Assembly (NCBI GenBank): GCA_019828545.1
Contig: JACVRA010000137.1
Span: 62,001 to 126,000, forward strand
From: Paracamarosporium sp. OC-R06-R3
Lineage: Eukaryota > Ascomycota > Dothideomycetes > Pleosporales > Didymosphaeriaceae
Direction of reading: 5' to 3'
DNA: 64,000 nucleotides
This document shows, one piece after another, positions 42,291 to 54,064 of this stretch. Position 1 is the first letter of the stretch, and every line of letters starts with the position of its first letter. The notes beneath the pieces were generated by a model. That model was not told the origin of the DNA. It did no database searches and saw only the letters and a list, made by a program, of their open reading frames with translations. A program made the translations under genes and the position numbers.

Positions 42291-44812
42291 CTACAATGGC
42301 GGCAGCACCTCGCGACAATTCGGGCACTGCAACCGGTACCTCATCCAGCCCTCCAAACACGCCGTGTGGAAAATATGCCGACAGGGCGTAACCATGTACG
42401 CCCGCCGCTGCAGCGTGAGTCCGCCCAGGCCTTGGACATCGGCGCCCCCGCCATCAGCAGGTATGACGGGCACCTCGATGTCAGTAGCGCAGATGCTGCA
42501 GTCGAAGACCTTCTTGCCTTTGCCCTTGGACTCGCCGGGCTGGAGGTGCGTCTCCTCTGTCGGGCTATCGGGCGAAGACGACGAAGAGCCAATAGGCATG
42601 GTGGCACCTTCCTCGTCCTCGCGGAGCACAGGGTGGTAATCGTACGCAGGCGGCGCCCAGCCCTCGCGCACGAAGAAGCGCGGCCCAAGGACCTCCTGGC
42701 TTGCCAGCACCACGATCTGGCACCATACCCATCCGGCTAGGACCGCCAGCCCCTTGACGTCCGTCCGCGAGAACAGCACGTTGCCTTCTGCGGCGTAGAA
42801 ATATGCGATTGGGATCAGCCGTACGGCAGATTGACCGAGCACAAAGTCCCAGCGCAGCGCTTTGCGGCAGTTCCGCATGATGTTGCGGTAGATTTGTGGA
42901 AGCCAGAAAGATAGGTAAATGAAGCAGAGCGTGTTGAAGTAGAAAGCGCGCGCCGTGGAGCGCATCGTAGTGAATTGAAGGGTGATGAAAAAGGTGACGA
43001 TGAGTAAGAAGCAGTAGCGGCTGTACAGAGCGCCGAGTTCCGCTCGAGGGGAGGTAGTGTTTTGAGCGGTCGTTGTAGTGGGAGTGTTCGCAATCGGTAG
43101 AAGAGGTCCACCGTCGGTGGTGTCGTCTTGGTCTGACGGGACGATGACAGGAGGTGATGGCGCTTGAGTTGGCTGGTTCGTAGATGTAGGGACAGCGAGG
43201 GTGTCGCTTGGTGGTGGAGGTGGCGCGCGAGGTGGGCCTGGCGGAGGATTTGGTGTAGATGGTGGTTGCGGACTGGCTGGTGTGGCAGATGCTTGTTGGC
43301 GGTCTTGACGCATTTGCTCTGTGACCTGGACGGTCCATATGTCCATCAAGAATCGTAGTTCCAGTACCACCGAGAATAGCGCTAGGAATGCGATCGTGTA
43401 TAGCTGTAGCTGAGATGTACCCAGGAACAAGTGCAAGAAAACGAGGGCAAGAAACATGAAACCATCTCCTAGAGCCATCATGGCGATGGTGTAGAAGCTG
43501 ATCCGGTTCCGCGTAGAAGGCGTTGCTGCTTCTTTGGCCTGCTTGATGATGAACATGAGCTGGAATGCCAGCGTGACGGCGAAGGCGAGGATACTTTGCT
43601 TAGCATCGTCGTTGAACTCTTCCGTTTTCAATCCGAGTAAATGCATGGCTTCGGATGGTGAAAAATCGGGGGGACCTTTAGATTCGATGACAAAGCCGCA
43701 GTCAGGAGAGAAGCCGACCATGTCCATGGCCATCTGAGAGTGGAGCGGAACACGCGCTCCAGTGGGATATCGAAGCTCTTGCTCCAGAGAGTCAAGGTCA
43801 GGCTGACCACTGGAAGACTGCTGGTTTTGGTTGATAAACTGCACAGGGGCCTCTTGGAGGAAGAGCACAAATTCGCAGTGGCCTGTGTTCAAGACCCCCT
43901 CAGCAGCACCTTCCACGGCAGATGACCAGGGGTTCCACACAGGAAACGCTCGTTCCAACTGATCCTGTATCGTCTCATGTATCGTCCGATTGAGCAGTTT
44001 TTGAGAGTTTGAGTAGAGATGTGGCGAGAGTTGTAGATGAGGAAGTGCAAAGATACCAGAGAAACTACACTTGTCAGCCTGATCATATCGTATCACGGCG
44101 CAATAGTGAATGCTTACCTTTCGCTCGTCGTAGTCAACACGGCGCCTCCAAATGCTGGATAATGTATCCCATTAAGGTTGAACTCCCACCAATTGTCGCC
44201 CCAACTATCGGCATCCCCAATGATAACCTTCGCCTTGAGTTCACTAATCGTCCGGTTGTCGTCTGTCCGCTGCCGGCCATCCACCTCCGTAAGATGCAAC
44301 CTGACCATACCATGCGAACCCGTCAAATTCCTGTCAAACTCAGCGGGCACCGCAAACTCAGGGACCTTGCCGGTCGTGTTCAGCATATCGATTGGAAACC
44401 GCGTCCTACTCAAAGGGCTCCGCACCCACTCGCCTTGCACAAACCCAGATATATTCCTATACACCATCTCTTTGCTAGCCTCGTCATTGTGCCCATCCAA
44501 CCAGCCTTGCGCTCTCTCCCCCAATAAGCCTCTCATCCTCTCCCGCGCCCTACTCTTAACATCACCCAGCACGTCCCATGTAAATGCATCCTGTTCCCTC
44601 AGCCCTGTGATATTCAACCACTTCTTTTCCTTTGTATCAAAGTCCCCCCATTTCGTAGTGTTCAAGATGCCGAGGTGTTCCCACTCGTGGTCAATGACCT
44701 CGTCGTAGCGCGATCGCGTGTTAAAGCCAGGGTTCTGCGGCTCGGGCGAGTTGATGAGGAGCAGCAATATAATGAAGAACAGGAACTGGCGGGGGTCCCG
44801 GCGGACTTCCAT
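42291..44812 (-). CDS. dscA: Golgi DSC E3 ubiquitin ligase RING subunit (Dsc1/Tul1-type, DscA)
   Basis: Two exons, 44118-44812 and 42291-44064, intron 53 nt, about 822 residues. An N-terminal signal anchor (FLFFIILLLLINSP) leads into a 350-residue lumenal region with many N-glycosylation sequons. Then come seven or so transmembrane helices (from SILAFAVTLAFQLMFIIK). A long Pro-rich cytosolic loop separates them, and the C-terminus is a RING-H2: CSIC, a long insertion, CRHIFHTACLEGW, CPNC. This matches yeast Tul1 and fission yeast/Aspergillus Dsc1/DscA. The complex ubiquitinates Golgi membrane proteins and is required for SREBP activation in those fungi. Confidence 0.92.
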
Positions 44813-45365
44813 CAGGGTGGTTGTGAGGTCGGGAGAGCCATCGAGGGGCTAAGGTCTCGTGTAGTGGTGGTGCCTGAGCTGGGATCTCGGATGACGTTCC
44901 CGTTCGGAGGTCCGCAGCCACGTGCGCTGAGCTTGGCAATAGGGGTAACCGATATGCAGTCTCCCAGTGAGGTGAAGAGTACAAGAACAAGTCGATTAAT
45001 GAAAACCATTCTGTATGGTCATCTTGTGGGTTTGAATGTTTGTATACACGCGTTACAGGAACATGTTGTTACGATTCCTAAGCACATAATAGCAAATCGA
45101 TAGCTGAATACTATAACACAATCGACATTCTTACACAAAGGGTAAGAGGGGTATTGATTAAACCTATGTACACAGGGAAAAGAGGGCCTTCCGAATTACA
45201 TCGCTTCATGCCAGTCGCCGCCGAAACGCCCGTCGCAAAGCAGCCTCACGCCAACCTAATCCGAAATCCCATTAAGACACCATGAATCCGTCAATCTGCG
45301 GTCGTCTGTGCAATGTTGTTATAATGCTGGCACAGCCCATAGCATATCGCAAACTTTTTATGGGC
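44813..45365. other. Intergenic, no gene seen
   Basis: Promoter of the DSC ligase gene and 3' region of the mitofusin gene. A CACGTG box lies near 44920. No other feature is seen. Confidence 0.45.
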
Positions 45366-48173
45366 CTACAAAACAGCGCTGACAGCAGCCGGCGGCGCAG
45401 CATCCAAATCGATGCGCTGGACGTTCTGACGCAGGTCGTTGGAAGTGCGGAACAAGTTGGTGAAGTACTTCTTGGCCTCTGAAGCCTCCACTTTGAGTTT
45501 GCTGGTTTCCTCTCTCTTGAGTTGAAGCTTTTCGACGTTGCGCTGGAGGCCGATTTGGACGTCCTTGGCGGGGCCCTTCAACGCGCGGCGGATTTCAGAG
45601 CTGATTCGAAGGGCATTGGAGTGGGTATAGTCGATGGCTGCCAGTTGGGCCGAAAGCTTCGCGCTGAGGCGGTGTGGTAGTGATTTAGGGACGGAAGCTA
45701 AGATGTAGGAGACTCCGATGGCAACTGTATGGTGTGTCAGATACTCATAATGCAGTTTAGGGCGCGTTTAAGATCAGAGACATGTCTTCCCTAGTATGTG
45801 AAACACAGTGACAACGCTTGGGAGTTTGCACTTACCACCTGCAATGAGACCAGGAATGATTAGTCTCCGAAGGTTGTTCGAGCCAACAATCTTCGCAGCA
45901 CCCAAGGCGCCATCCAGCCAACCAACGCCACCTACCAAGCGCCCGCCGACGACGCCGGCTACGGTGACGGCCATGCCTGTCCCTGCAACCTTCTCTTGGC
46001 GCTCCCACAGGCTGGTGACATCGAAGAAGTCCCATAGCTCGATGTCGATATCGACCTGGCGGGCAAGCGCATGGGCCGACTTTCTGAACATCCTCTCTGG
46101 ACGGAACATCACATCAGCGTGCATGTTGCCGAGGTGCAATATCCCCAGGTTTTTGATGCCATTATAACCTTGGGCGGCCTGTGTACGAGCATGTTCCTCG
46201 CATAGACGGACGGTCTCCGCGATCTCATGGAGCATTGAATCGCGGATATCTTCCGCGTACTGATAGGCAGACAGCAATCCTGGGTATTCAATTCCTAGGT
46301 CCTGTTCTCCCACCTTGGTTATACAGCTATTGAGCGTGTCTCGGGTATGTCCGTAAACCTCTGAGGTGGTGTCTTCTACCAGTCGGTCCACGGCCTCTCC
46401 GGCTTCTATTCTTGATTTTTTAGATTCTTCAAATTCTGGCTCCAGAGCATCCATTTCCTTCTTTACTCGGTCCAACTCAGATTGTGCAACATCTCGGTTT
46501 ACCGTGGCCAAGTTGTGAACATCGCCGAGAACGTTCAACAGATAGGTTTTCGCGGGGGCCAGCTTTGATCGGGCTCGCTTTTCGAGGACAAAACGGCGTA
46601 ACGATGTTTCTAGATCTCCAAAGTCTCTCTCTTTTTCGGGATCTTTCCCCTTACCCTTATCTGAAGGATCATCGTCACCATCATCACCGGGGGAGCTGGC
46701 CATTGGAATAGCGTTGCTTGACACGAAATGCACCAGCTCGCTGGACTCCTTGAATGTTGCCGGACTCAAACCATGAACCTGCTTAAGGATCATCTCCTTG
46801 CATCGCTGCTGATCGCGGATGACGTCAAAACCGTTGACCACCATGAAAATGTAGGCCTTCTCCCGGGCGGCTGAGAAGATGAAGTTCTTGGCCGATTCTG
46901 TGAAATGGTTTGCAGCGGAAACAACAAACACTACTACGTCAATTTCTTCCTGTCGTGCAAAAACCGCGGTAGTCTTCAAAGAGTCCGAGTTAAGACCAGG
47001 CGCATCGATAAGCGCAATATCGACAACGCCGTTGTTCAGCAACGATTCGTCGACCGAGCGGATGTCTCGGATATAGATCTTGCATTGTGAGAAGTGTTCG
47101 TTGTCTATAACGATCTTCTCTAGGTCGCTGAGGGCAAACACCCTGTACGTGCTTTCGTCGTGACGGTTGTAGACGGATCCAAGTGGCACCGCGTGGACTT
47201 CCTCAACGCCACCGTTCTCCCGGAAGTCCAACACCTCGCAGAAAATGCTCGTACAAGGCTGTTGGTCCTCAGGCAAAACCTTTCTCCGTAGCAGGGCATT
47301 ACAGAACGTAGACTTTCCCGCATTGAGATCACCCGTAACCAGAACTTTGCTTGAGGTATCCTCGATTCTCTCTTTGATAGCGTATAGGTGGCGAACACTC
47401 TGCTGTATCTGACCATCCAGCAGGGAAGCGATCGATCCTTTCTCCAATGAGTGCACGAGATCTGTCTGTGTCCGACCACCCATGCGCAGCTCAAGCTTCA
47501 ATACCGAAAAGTCGTGTGCAAGCTGGGGTGTGATGAGACGAGGCTCTTGTTTCTGCTCTTTCTCCGCGGCGGTACTCGACTCTGCAACTTCGAAGTCAGA
47601 CCCCAATGACGTGCCGGCACGGCGTGGAGCTCGCGGTCGTTCAGGGGATCGGGGCGGCTGGAAGTCGCCTATTGCAGACTGTGTATGTGATAGCCCGGGT
47701 CGAGATTGGGATCGAATGTGGGCAGCTTGGTTTGGTTCGGCGGGTATTGTAGGGTAATGCGCCGGCCATTTGAGGTTCTCCTCTTGAAAACCCTTCAAGA
47801 GATCAATGGTTCCGTGAATGGCTCGGCCAAGCGCGTTCTTGTTCTGATTATACCGTAGCTGCAGCACATGACTGCGTTGCCTGTCCTGCTCGGCGGATCC
47901 GCTGCTGCTGCTGCTGCCAGGAAGGACGGGTGTGGGTGGCGCGCTGGGTCTGTCTTCTCCAATGCTTCCATGCCAGCGCCCAGCCTCTCCATCGGCGATG
48001 CTTCCACCATATCCCGAGTCTTGATCCAGCATTGAGATCAGGCGTGCAGCCGCTTCGGGTGTTGAACCTGACCCCACTGTCATGTATCCTGGAGGCGGGC
48101 CATTGTCGCGACCGCTGGAAGAGGACGACCCCCCAGGGGTAGAGGGGTGGATGGGTTGTTTATCGGGATTCAT
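45366..48173 (-). CDS. fzo1: Mitofusin Fzo1, outer mitochondrial membrane fusion GTPase
   Basis: Two exons, 45836-48173 and 45366-45724, intron 111 nt, about 898 residues. Reading past the donor ends early, whereas the splice gives the expected transmembrane and coiled-coil tail. The N-terminus is Ser/Gly/Pro-rich. The GTPase has G1 GDLNAGKST near residue 280, G3 DAPGL and a G4-like NGFD (NKxD is usual). A coiled coil (SELDRVKKEMDALEPEFEES) follows, then two membrane segments around residues 730-800 and a C-terminal heptad-repeat region (VEKLQLKREETSKLKVEAS). It mediates tethering and fusion of mitochondria. Confidence 0.94.
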
Positions 48174-48608
48174 AGGTTACGTGGTACGACAACTCGGATG
48201 GACTGGGAGCATTTCGCGGTTGTCGAGGTATCGGGGGCGAAGGTTGAGGTCGGGTGTAAGTAGTAAGAATGTCGTAAGACCATGCGAGGCGGGAGGCCAA
48301 ATCTTCGGCGCGCCAAGCACACGTGAAGCAGGCATTCATGCCCTGCACATTGACCCACTACCTTACTACGTCAGATAAATTAGTCGGTCATGCAAATGCT
48401 GTCGAGTCAACCGTCGACCCACTTTCAATTGACTACGACCCTTTGAGTCGGCTGATGATAGTTGCACAAGTGAAAGTCGAGTACCAAGGTCGCCGCTGCC
48501 GAAGCTTAGGCCGACACACCGACGTAGCAGGCACCACCTCGAACATAGTCCCCCGCAACTCTCCTAAACGCGCGATTACTTCCGCAACTTTTGCGCCTTG
48601 AAAACACC
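48174..48608. promoter_or_regulatory. Divergent promoter of fzo1 and vps2
   Basis: 435 bases between head-to-head genes, including a CACGTG box at about 48319-48324. Short frames here are unsupported. Confidence 0.4.
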
Positions 48609-49523
48609 ATGAACGTATGTGCTGCTTTGCACAATGGCTACTGGCTGCTAATAGCCCAACAGATCGTGGAATGGGCCTTCGGCAAGCGCATGACGCCCGC
48701 CGAGCGTCTGCGCAAGCACCAGCGTGCCCTGGAGAAGACACAACGAGAACTTGACCGCGAACGTGTGAAACTGGAGAACCAGGCGAAGAAGCTGGAAAGC
48801 GAGATAAAGAAGAGTGCAAAGGCTGGGCAGATGAACGTAGTCAAGATACAGGCAAAGGACCTCGTGCGAACTAGGAGGTGCGTCAATTCTGTGCTTGTGT
48901 TGGAATAGTACTGATGCAATCGCACAGATACATCCAGAAGTTCTACCAGATGCGCACTCAACTACAGGCTATATCTCTAAGAATTCAGGTACGTTAGCAA
49001 TCACTACTACAAAGGACACTGACACTGACTTCTGGTAGACGGTCCGTAGTAATGAGCAGATGATGCAGTCAATGAAGGGAGCAACAAGTACTATTCTCTA
49101 CGCGCATCGAATCCAAGGCCATTACTGACGGCCTGTAGAAATACTCGGTACCATGAATCGGCAAATGAACCTCCCAGCCCTGCAGCGCATCGCAATGGAG
49201 TTCGAGAAAGAGAATGACATGATGGATCAGCGGCAAGAGATGATGGACGATGCTGTAGATGATGCCATGGGGGTAGAAGACGAGGAGGAGAGCGAAGACG
49301 TGGTCAACCAGGTCATGGACGAGCTGGGCATCGATCTCGGCCAAGCTGTGAGTCTAGCTAATGTCCTCATTCTCTTCACAAACTCACGGTGGTACAGCTC
49401 GGAGAGACCCCGACCGACATCCAGAAGACTGCAGTGGCCGATAAACGAGTAGCGCAGGCTGTTGGCGGAGGGGATCCTGGCGACGACGACTTGCAAGCGC
49501 GGCTGGACAGTTTGAGACGATAA
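48609..49523 (+). CDS. vps2: ESCRT-III subunit Vps2/CHMP2
   Basis: Six exons: 48609-48614 (only ATG AAC), 48663-48877, 48928-48988, 49039-49087, 49139-49347 and 49398-49523, about 221 residues. The spliced start MN-IVEWAFGKRMTPAERLRK matches the conserved N-terminal helix; reading through the first intron gives an unrelated N-terminus. Basic N-terminal half (EIKKSAKAGQMNVVKIQAKDLVRTRR, here cut by splicing), the core YIQKFYQMRTQLQAISLRIQ and the MNLPALQRIAMEFEKEN helix follow, then an acidic C-terminus ending in a MIM1 motif (DLQARLDSLRR) that recruits Vps4. Functions in endosomal sorting and membrane scission. Confidence 0.95.
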
Positions 49524-50589
49524 AGGAATTAGACATGAATTTCACGATGTGACGGCGTTGCGGAAGGTAAGAGGATACTGTTATTGTTTGCCAGCCATGT
49601 GGGAGTTTTTGGGTCTACAGCTTTGTCCAAGTGGCACTGTTTCCGATGGGGTTGTTTGTTGCACTCTACATGGCGATTACTGGCCATTACAAGGGATGGG
49701 AGATATAGCGCAGCTGGCGGGCATAACGACTGCAAACACCGGCCATGGCTATGAGACTCGTGTGCTTGCAACCTGTGCCCCACCAGACCCATGCATTCGT
49801 CGCAAGATCTTGCCGATCACTCATCAACCGCATCTAGATCCAAGAATAGCGTGTGTTTCGTTGGATCGAAGCGCTCGGGAAGCCAGTCGAAACAAACGCA
49901 TCGGTCATGTGCGGGCGGCTGAGCCACGTTGAGGGCGGCGGTTTGCGCAGGCAAGCGGGGAACTGGTGGTGAAGATAGGTGCACGGGACCGTCGTACAGC
50001 TGCATCCCCGCACTTGGTGGGCGGACGAAGATTGTCATTTCGCAGGCCTAAATAGACTCCAGGTCCTCCTGTCTTGCCCAGTGTTTTGCGCGTCCGGCTG
50101 TGCGACGGCGGCGACTCCCACGCAAGCGTCCCCGACGTCACTCGCTAGCCCAGCGCCTAGTTGAGGGCGTCTTTCATCCACTCCGCCTACGCCATACTCT
50201 CTCTACCTCGTCCCTCGTACCTCTCCCTATCACTACCGCGCACCCCTACCTCGCACCGAGCGACCCGTACAAAGCGCCCCCTCTCCGGTACGTCTGTGAC
50301 CCCGGCAGCCCGGCGCCGTCAGCAGCGACGCGCACCGCACGGCCGAAGCTGGCGTGCCGCCCCTCATCATGTCCCTGCCCGTCTGCCGTCGCCTTTGCGC
50401 ACCTGTGCTGATATTTGGCCTGCGTCCAGAACCCTGACGTCACCGCCTCTGCCTCTGCCTCTGCTTGCGTCGTCGCAGCCGTGTCCGTAGCCCCACCCCC
50501 GCGCGGCGAGCGAGCCTCTTCGCCAATCCCTCAACCTGGCTGGCAACAAGCGCCGGAGTTTCTCCAGCTCGGGAGGACTGTTGAACAGA
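49524..50589. other. Intergenic and PP2C upstream region
   Basis: No gene seen in about 1.07 kb. The last 100 bases stay open in the PP2C frame back to a TAG near 50488, with plausible residues ([16 protein letters not shown]), so an upstream 5' exon of the phosphatase gene is possible but I found no clear start and donor. Confidence 0.4.
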
Positions 50590-52306
50590 ATGTTCGGCAC
50601 ATCGCCTGGCAAGGACGATGAAACCACGATAGACATTGCCGCGGCCACGGATGCCTCCAGGGCCGCAAATGCCACAAACGACGCCAACCCCGCCTCCGAG
50701 AAGCGCAACAGCAACACGCCCGCCGCAGAACGCAAGGCCAGCGAAGCCAGCCCCGCCACCGACAAGAAGCGGAGGAGTAGCACCGCGTCGCGTGCAAGAG
50801 ACATGTTCTCGAGCGCAAAGCAATCCCTCCACCTCCATGGATCATCGCCGACATCCGGTTCGGGTGGCGTCGAGAAGTCGCTGCAGACGCCCATGCAGAA
50901 GCTAGGAAAAGCCGACCCCGCCCTCAGTGTGCCTCAGGGCTCCTTGAACAATTCGGCCGGTGAATCGCACCCGGGACCCTACTCGACCTTTCGCGTTGGT
51001 GTAACAGAGGACAAGAACAAGAAATGCAGAAGGACCATGGAGGATACCCATGCGTATTTGTACAACTTCCTCAGCACGCCTGCCCCGAACTACAGTCCGG
51101 ACAAGAGCCGCGGCTCCATCTCAGACGGATCTAGCTCGATAGATCAACCAGTCGTGGAGACTGACAACGGATATTTCGCCATATTTGATGGACATGCAGG
51201 TACATTCGCGGCAGATTGGTGCGGAAAGAAACTACATCTGCTACTTGAAGAAACTATTCGAAGAAACCCAAACACACCTTTACCGGAGCTTTTAGATCAA
51301 ACATTCACGCTTGTAGATCAGCAACTAGAAAAGTTACCCCTCAAGAACAGCGGTTGCACCGCCGTAATCGCAGTCTTGAGGTGGGAAGACCGTGTGCCTA
51401 ACCAAGCTTCTTCTACCGGATCCACCTTGTTCGCGCCTGCCGCTGTGTCGGCTCTCAAAAGTGCAGCCGACAGTGGCGATAAGCAAGCAGAATCAATTAG
51501 CAATGCAGAAGCATCCTCGCAAGAAGGTGTTCAGGAGCATCCCGTAGAGGCCCGGTTACGAAACGATGCCAGCCGCCAAAGAGTCCTGTACACGGCGAAC
51601 GTGGGCGATGCCAGAATAGTGTTGTGCCGCAACGGAAGGGCACTCCGATTATCCTACGACCACAAAGGAAGCGACGATAATGAAGGTCGTCGTGTTGCTA
51701 GTGCTGGCGGTTTGATACTCAACAACCGCGTCAATGGAGTCCTGGCTGTCACGCGAGCACTTGGAGATGCGTACATGAAGGATTTGGTCACTGGTCACCC
51801 TTACACAACTGAGACGGTGATCCAGCCTGACCAGGACGAGTTTTTGATCCTTGCTTGCGATGGAGTGAGTTATTTTCCCTGTCAGCAGCACTACATTCAC
51901 TAACAGCGTATAGCTCTGGGACGTGTGTAGCGACCAAGAAGCCGTCGATCTTGTTCGCGGCATCCAAGACCCACAGGTGGCCTCCAAGACTCTGGTGGAC
52001 CACGCTCTCGCGAGATTCTCCACGGACAACTTGTCCTGCATGGTAGTACGCTTCGACAACAAGGCACTGAAACAACGCAAGACTGAGGCTCAACTGGGCG
52101 TGGATAGAGACCCGCCTGGCACGAAGCCAGGTATCAGTGAAGCAGATGCCATTGTAGCGCAAGCTAAGAAGGAAGTAGGAGAGCCCGAGGTGTCGGTCGA
52201 GAGTGCTGCAAAGGACGTGATCCAGGAGGAGGAGGACGAGCAGGAGGAGAACGGGCCGGAGCTGAACGCAGAAGCCGTCAAGGCTGCCCGGAAGAACCCT
52301 GGTTGA
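50590..52306 (+). CDS. PP2C-type protein phosphatase (Ptc1-like)
   Basis: Two exons, 50590-51864 and 51914-52306, about 555 residues. The N-terminal 130 residues are Ala/Ser/Lys-rich and disordered. The PP2C catalytic domain shows the metal-binding and active-site motifs [43 protein letters not shown] (split by the intron) and DNLSCMVV. An internal Ser/Ala-rich insertion (about residues 270-330) lies inside the domain. The tail is acidic. It removes phosphate from Ser/Thr, typically on stress-kinase pathways in fungi. The start is uncertain because the frame continues upstream. Confidence 0.9.
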
Positions 52307-52707
52307 CAGGCAGGTGTCGTAGCAGGCGTGTAAGTTAAGACGATAGAGTGTGGGCAGCGGCATTGCTCTGGGCTCGCAGCTGCTGTATCCCTGCGGGTTT
52401 CGTTTCCTTGTGCACCTCGTTAGCTGTACCATGTAGCCTGGCGTTGCTGGGGAAATTCCACACGGTCCGCATGAGAGACGCATGCCGGCGCCCTGACTCG
52501 TGAAGTGACGATGCCCCTCTGCGCTATGGCCAAGATGCGTGGTCGGCCCCGCCGTTAGCGACGCGAGGCAGCTCGTTCGAAGAGCTGCAGCCGCGCGGGA
52601 CTCCATCACCCTCGACGCCCTCGCTCCCGACCCGCTCCTCCGCCCGCGCAGTTCCTTGCACCTCCTCCCCTCCATGCGGCTCCGTCCTAAGGAGCTCCGG
52701 AGTCACG
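52307..52707. other. Intergenic, no gene seen
   Basis: PP2C 3' region and Snf4 promoter, with a C/T-rich leader. No features are recognised. Confidence 0.45.
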
Positions 52708-54064
52708 ATGTCTGGCGCAGACACGGCCGACGCAGCGACGCCCGCACCGCCGAACCCGCCCACCACCGCCCATGACGTGCCCCAAACCAACGACCGGCCG
52801 GCCTTTGTCACGCCGCGCGACTTTCTGGAGCAGGGCAGGCCCATCCTGCCCCCGAGGGCGCTGACGTCCGTGGACAGAGAGCAGCTCGACGGCCTGGTAC
52901 GCGCCTGTGTGCCGCTGCGTCTGACCTGGGCTAATTGCGCCGCAGAGAACGATCCGCGCTTTTCTCAAGGTGCGCACAAGCTACGACGTGCTGCCGCTCA
53001 GCTTCCGCCTGATCATCTTCGACACCGCCCTGCTCGTCAAGAAGAGCTTGAACATCCTCATACAGAATGGTGCGCCTCGCCGCACCTGTCGTGCAAGTGC
53101 ATGCTGACCGTCTGACCAGGCATCGTATCTGCCCCGCTGTGGGATTCCAAGACGTCGACCTTTGCCGGCCTGCTCACCACCTCGGACTACTTGAACGTGA
53201 TCCAGTACTACTGGCAGAACCCCGACGCCCTTGCCAGGGTCGACCAGTTCCGCCTCAACAGTCTGCGCGGTGAGTTCCTCGTCGCCAATTCCTACTTTTC
53301 AAGGCTAAACCACGCAGATATCGAGAGATCTCTCGGCGTCACCCCGATAGAAACAGTCTCGGTCCACCCTGAACGGCCGCTCTACGAAGCATGTCGCAAA
53401 ATGCTCGAAGCCCGCGCCCGTCGCATACCCATCGTTGACATTGACGATGAGACACACCGCACCACGGTTGTCAGTGTCATCACCCAATACCGCCTCCTCA
53501 AGTTCGTGGCTGTAAATGTAAAAGAGACGCAGAAGCTGCGAAAACCGCTCAAAGAGCTACCGCATGTGGGAACATACGACGGCCTAGCAACAGCGTATAT
53601 GGACACACCTGTTATGGATGTCATTCATATGCTGGTGAAGAAGAGCATTTCGAGTGTGCCCATCATCGATAAGCAAGGTAGGCTAACTTTGTATCCATGT
53701 GAAGAGCAATGGCTAATTGGCACAGGCACGGTGCTCAATGTCTTCGAATCGGTCGACGTCATTACGCTCATAAAGGGCGGAGTCTACGACGATCTGAACC
53801 TCAGCGTTGGAGATGCTCTGCTCAAACGCTCAGAAGTAAGTTTAGTCATCACTTGCTTCTCTCAGCTGCGCTAAAAAGACACAGGACTTTCCTGGCATAT
53901 ACACCTGCTCGATGCAAGACCAGCTTTCTACCATCTATGACACGATCCGCAGGTCACGCGTGCATCGTTTCATCGTGATCGACGAGGAGAACAAGCTGAA
54001 GGGCGTCCTGACGCTTAGCGACATCCTCGAGTACACGCTGCTTGAAGGCGAGGAGAACGAGTAG
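52708..54064 (+). CDS. snf4: AMPK/SNF1 complex gamma subunit Snf4 (CBS-domain protein)
   Basis: Six exons: 52708-52896, 52946-53069, 53120-53269, 53318-53677, 53726-53835 and 53885-54064, about 370 residues, phases consistent. After a Pro-rich N-terminus come four CBS repeats. Recognisable blocks: FLKVRTSYDVLPLSFRLI (CBS1 start), GIVSAPLWDSKTSTFAGLLT, the RIPIVDIDDET strand, VIHMLVKKSISSVPIIDK and the HRFIVIDEENKLKGVLTLSD ending. The subunit binds AMP/ATP and regulates Snf1 kinase, which in fungi relieves carbon repression. Confidence 0.94.

Noticed and set aside
42565..43338. 257-codon minus-strand frame
   Set aside because: Shadow of the DSC ligase gene in another frame of the same strand.
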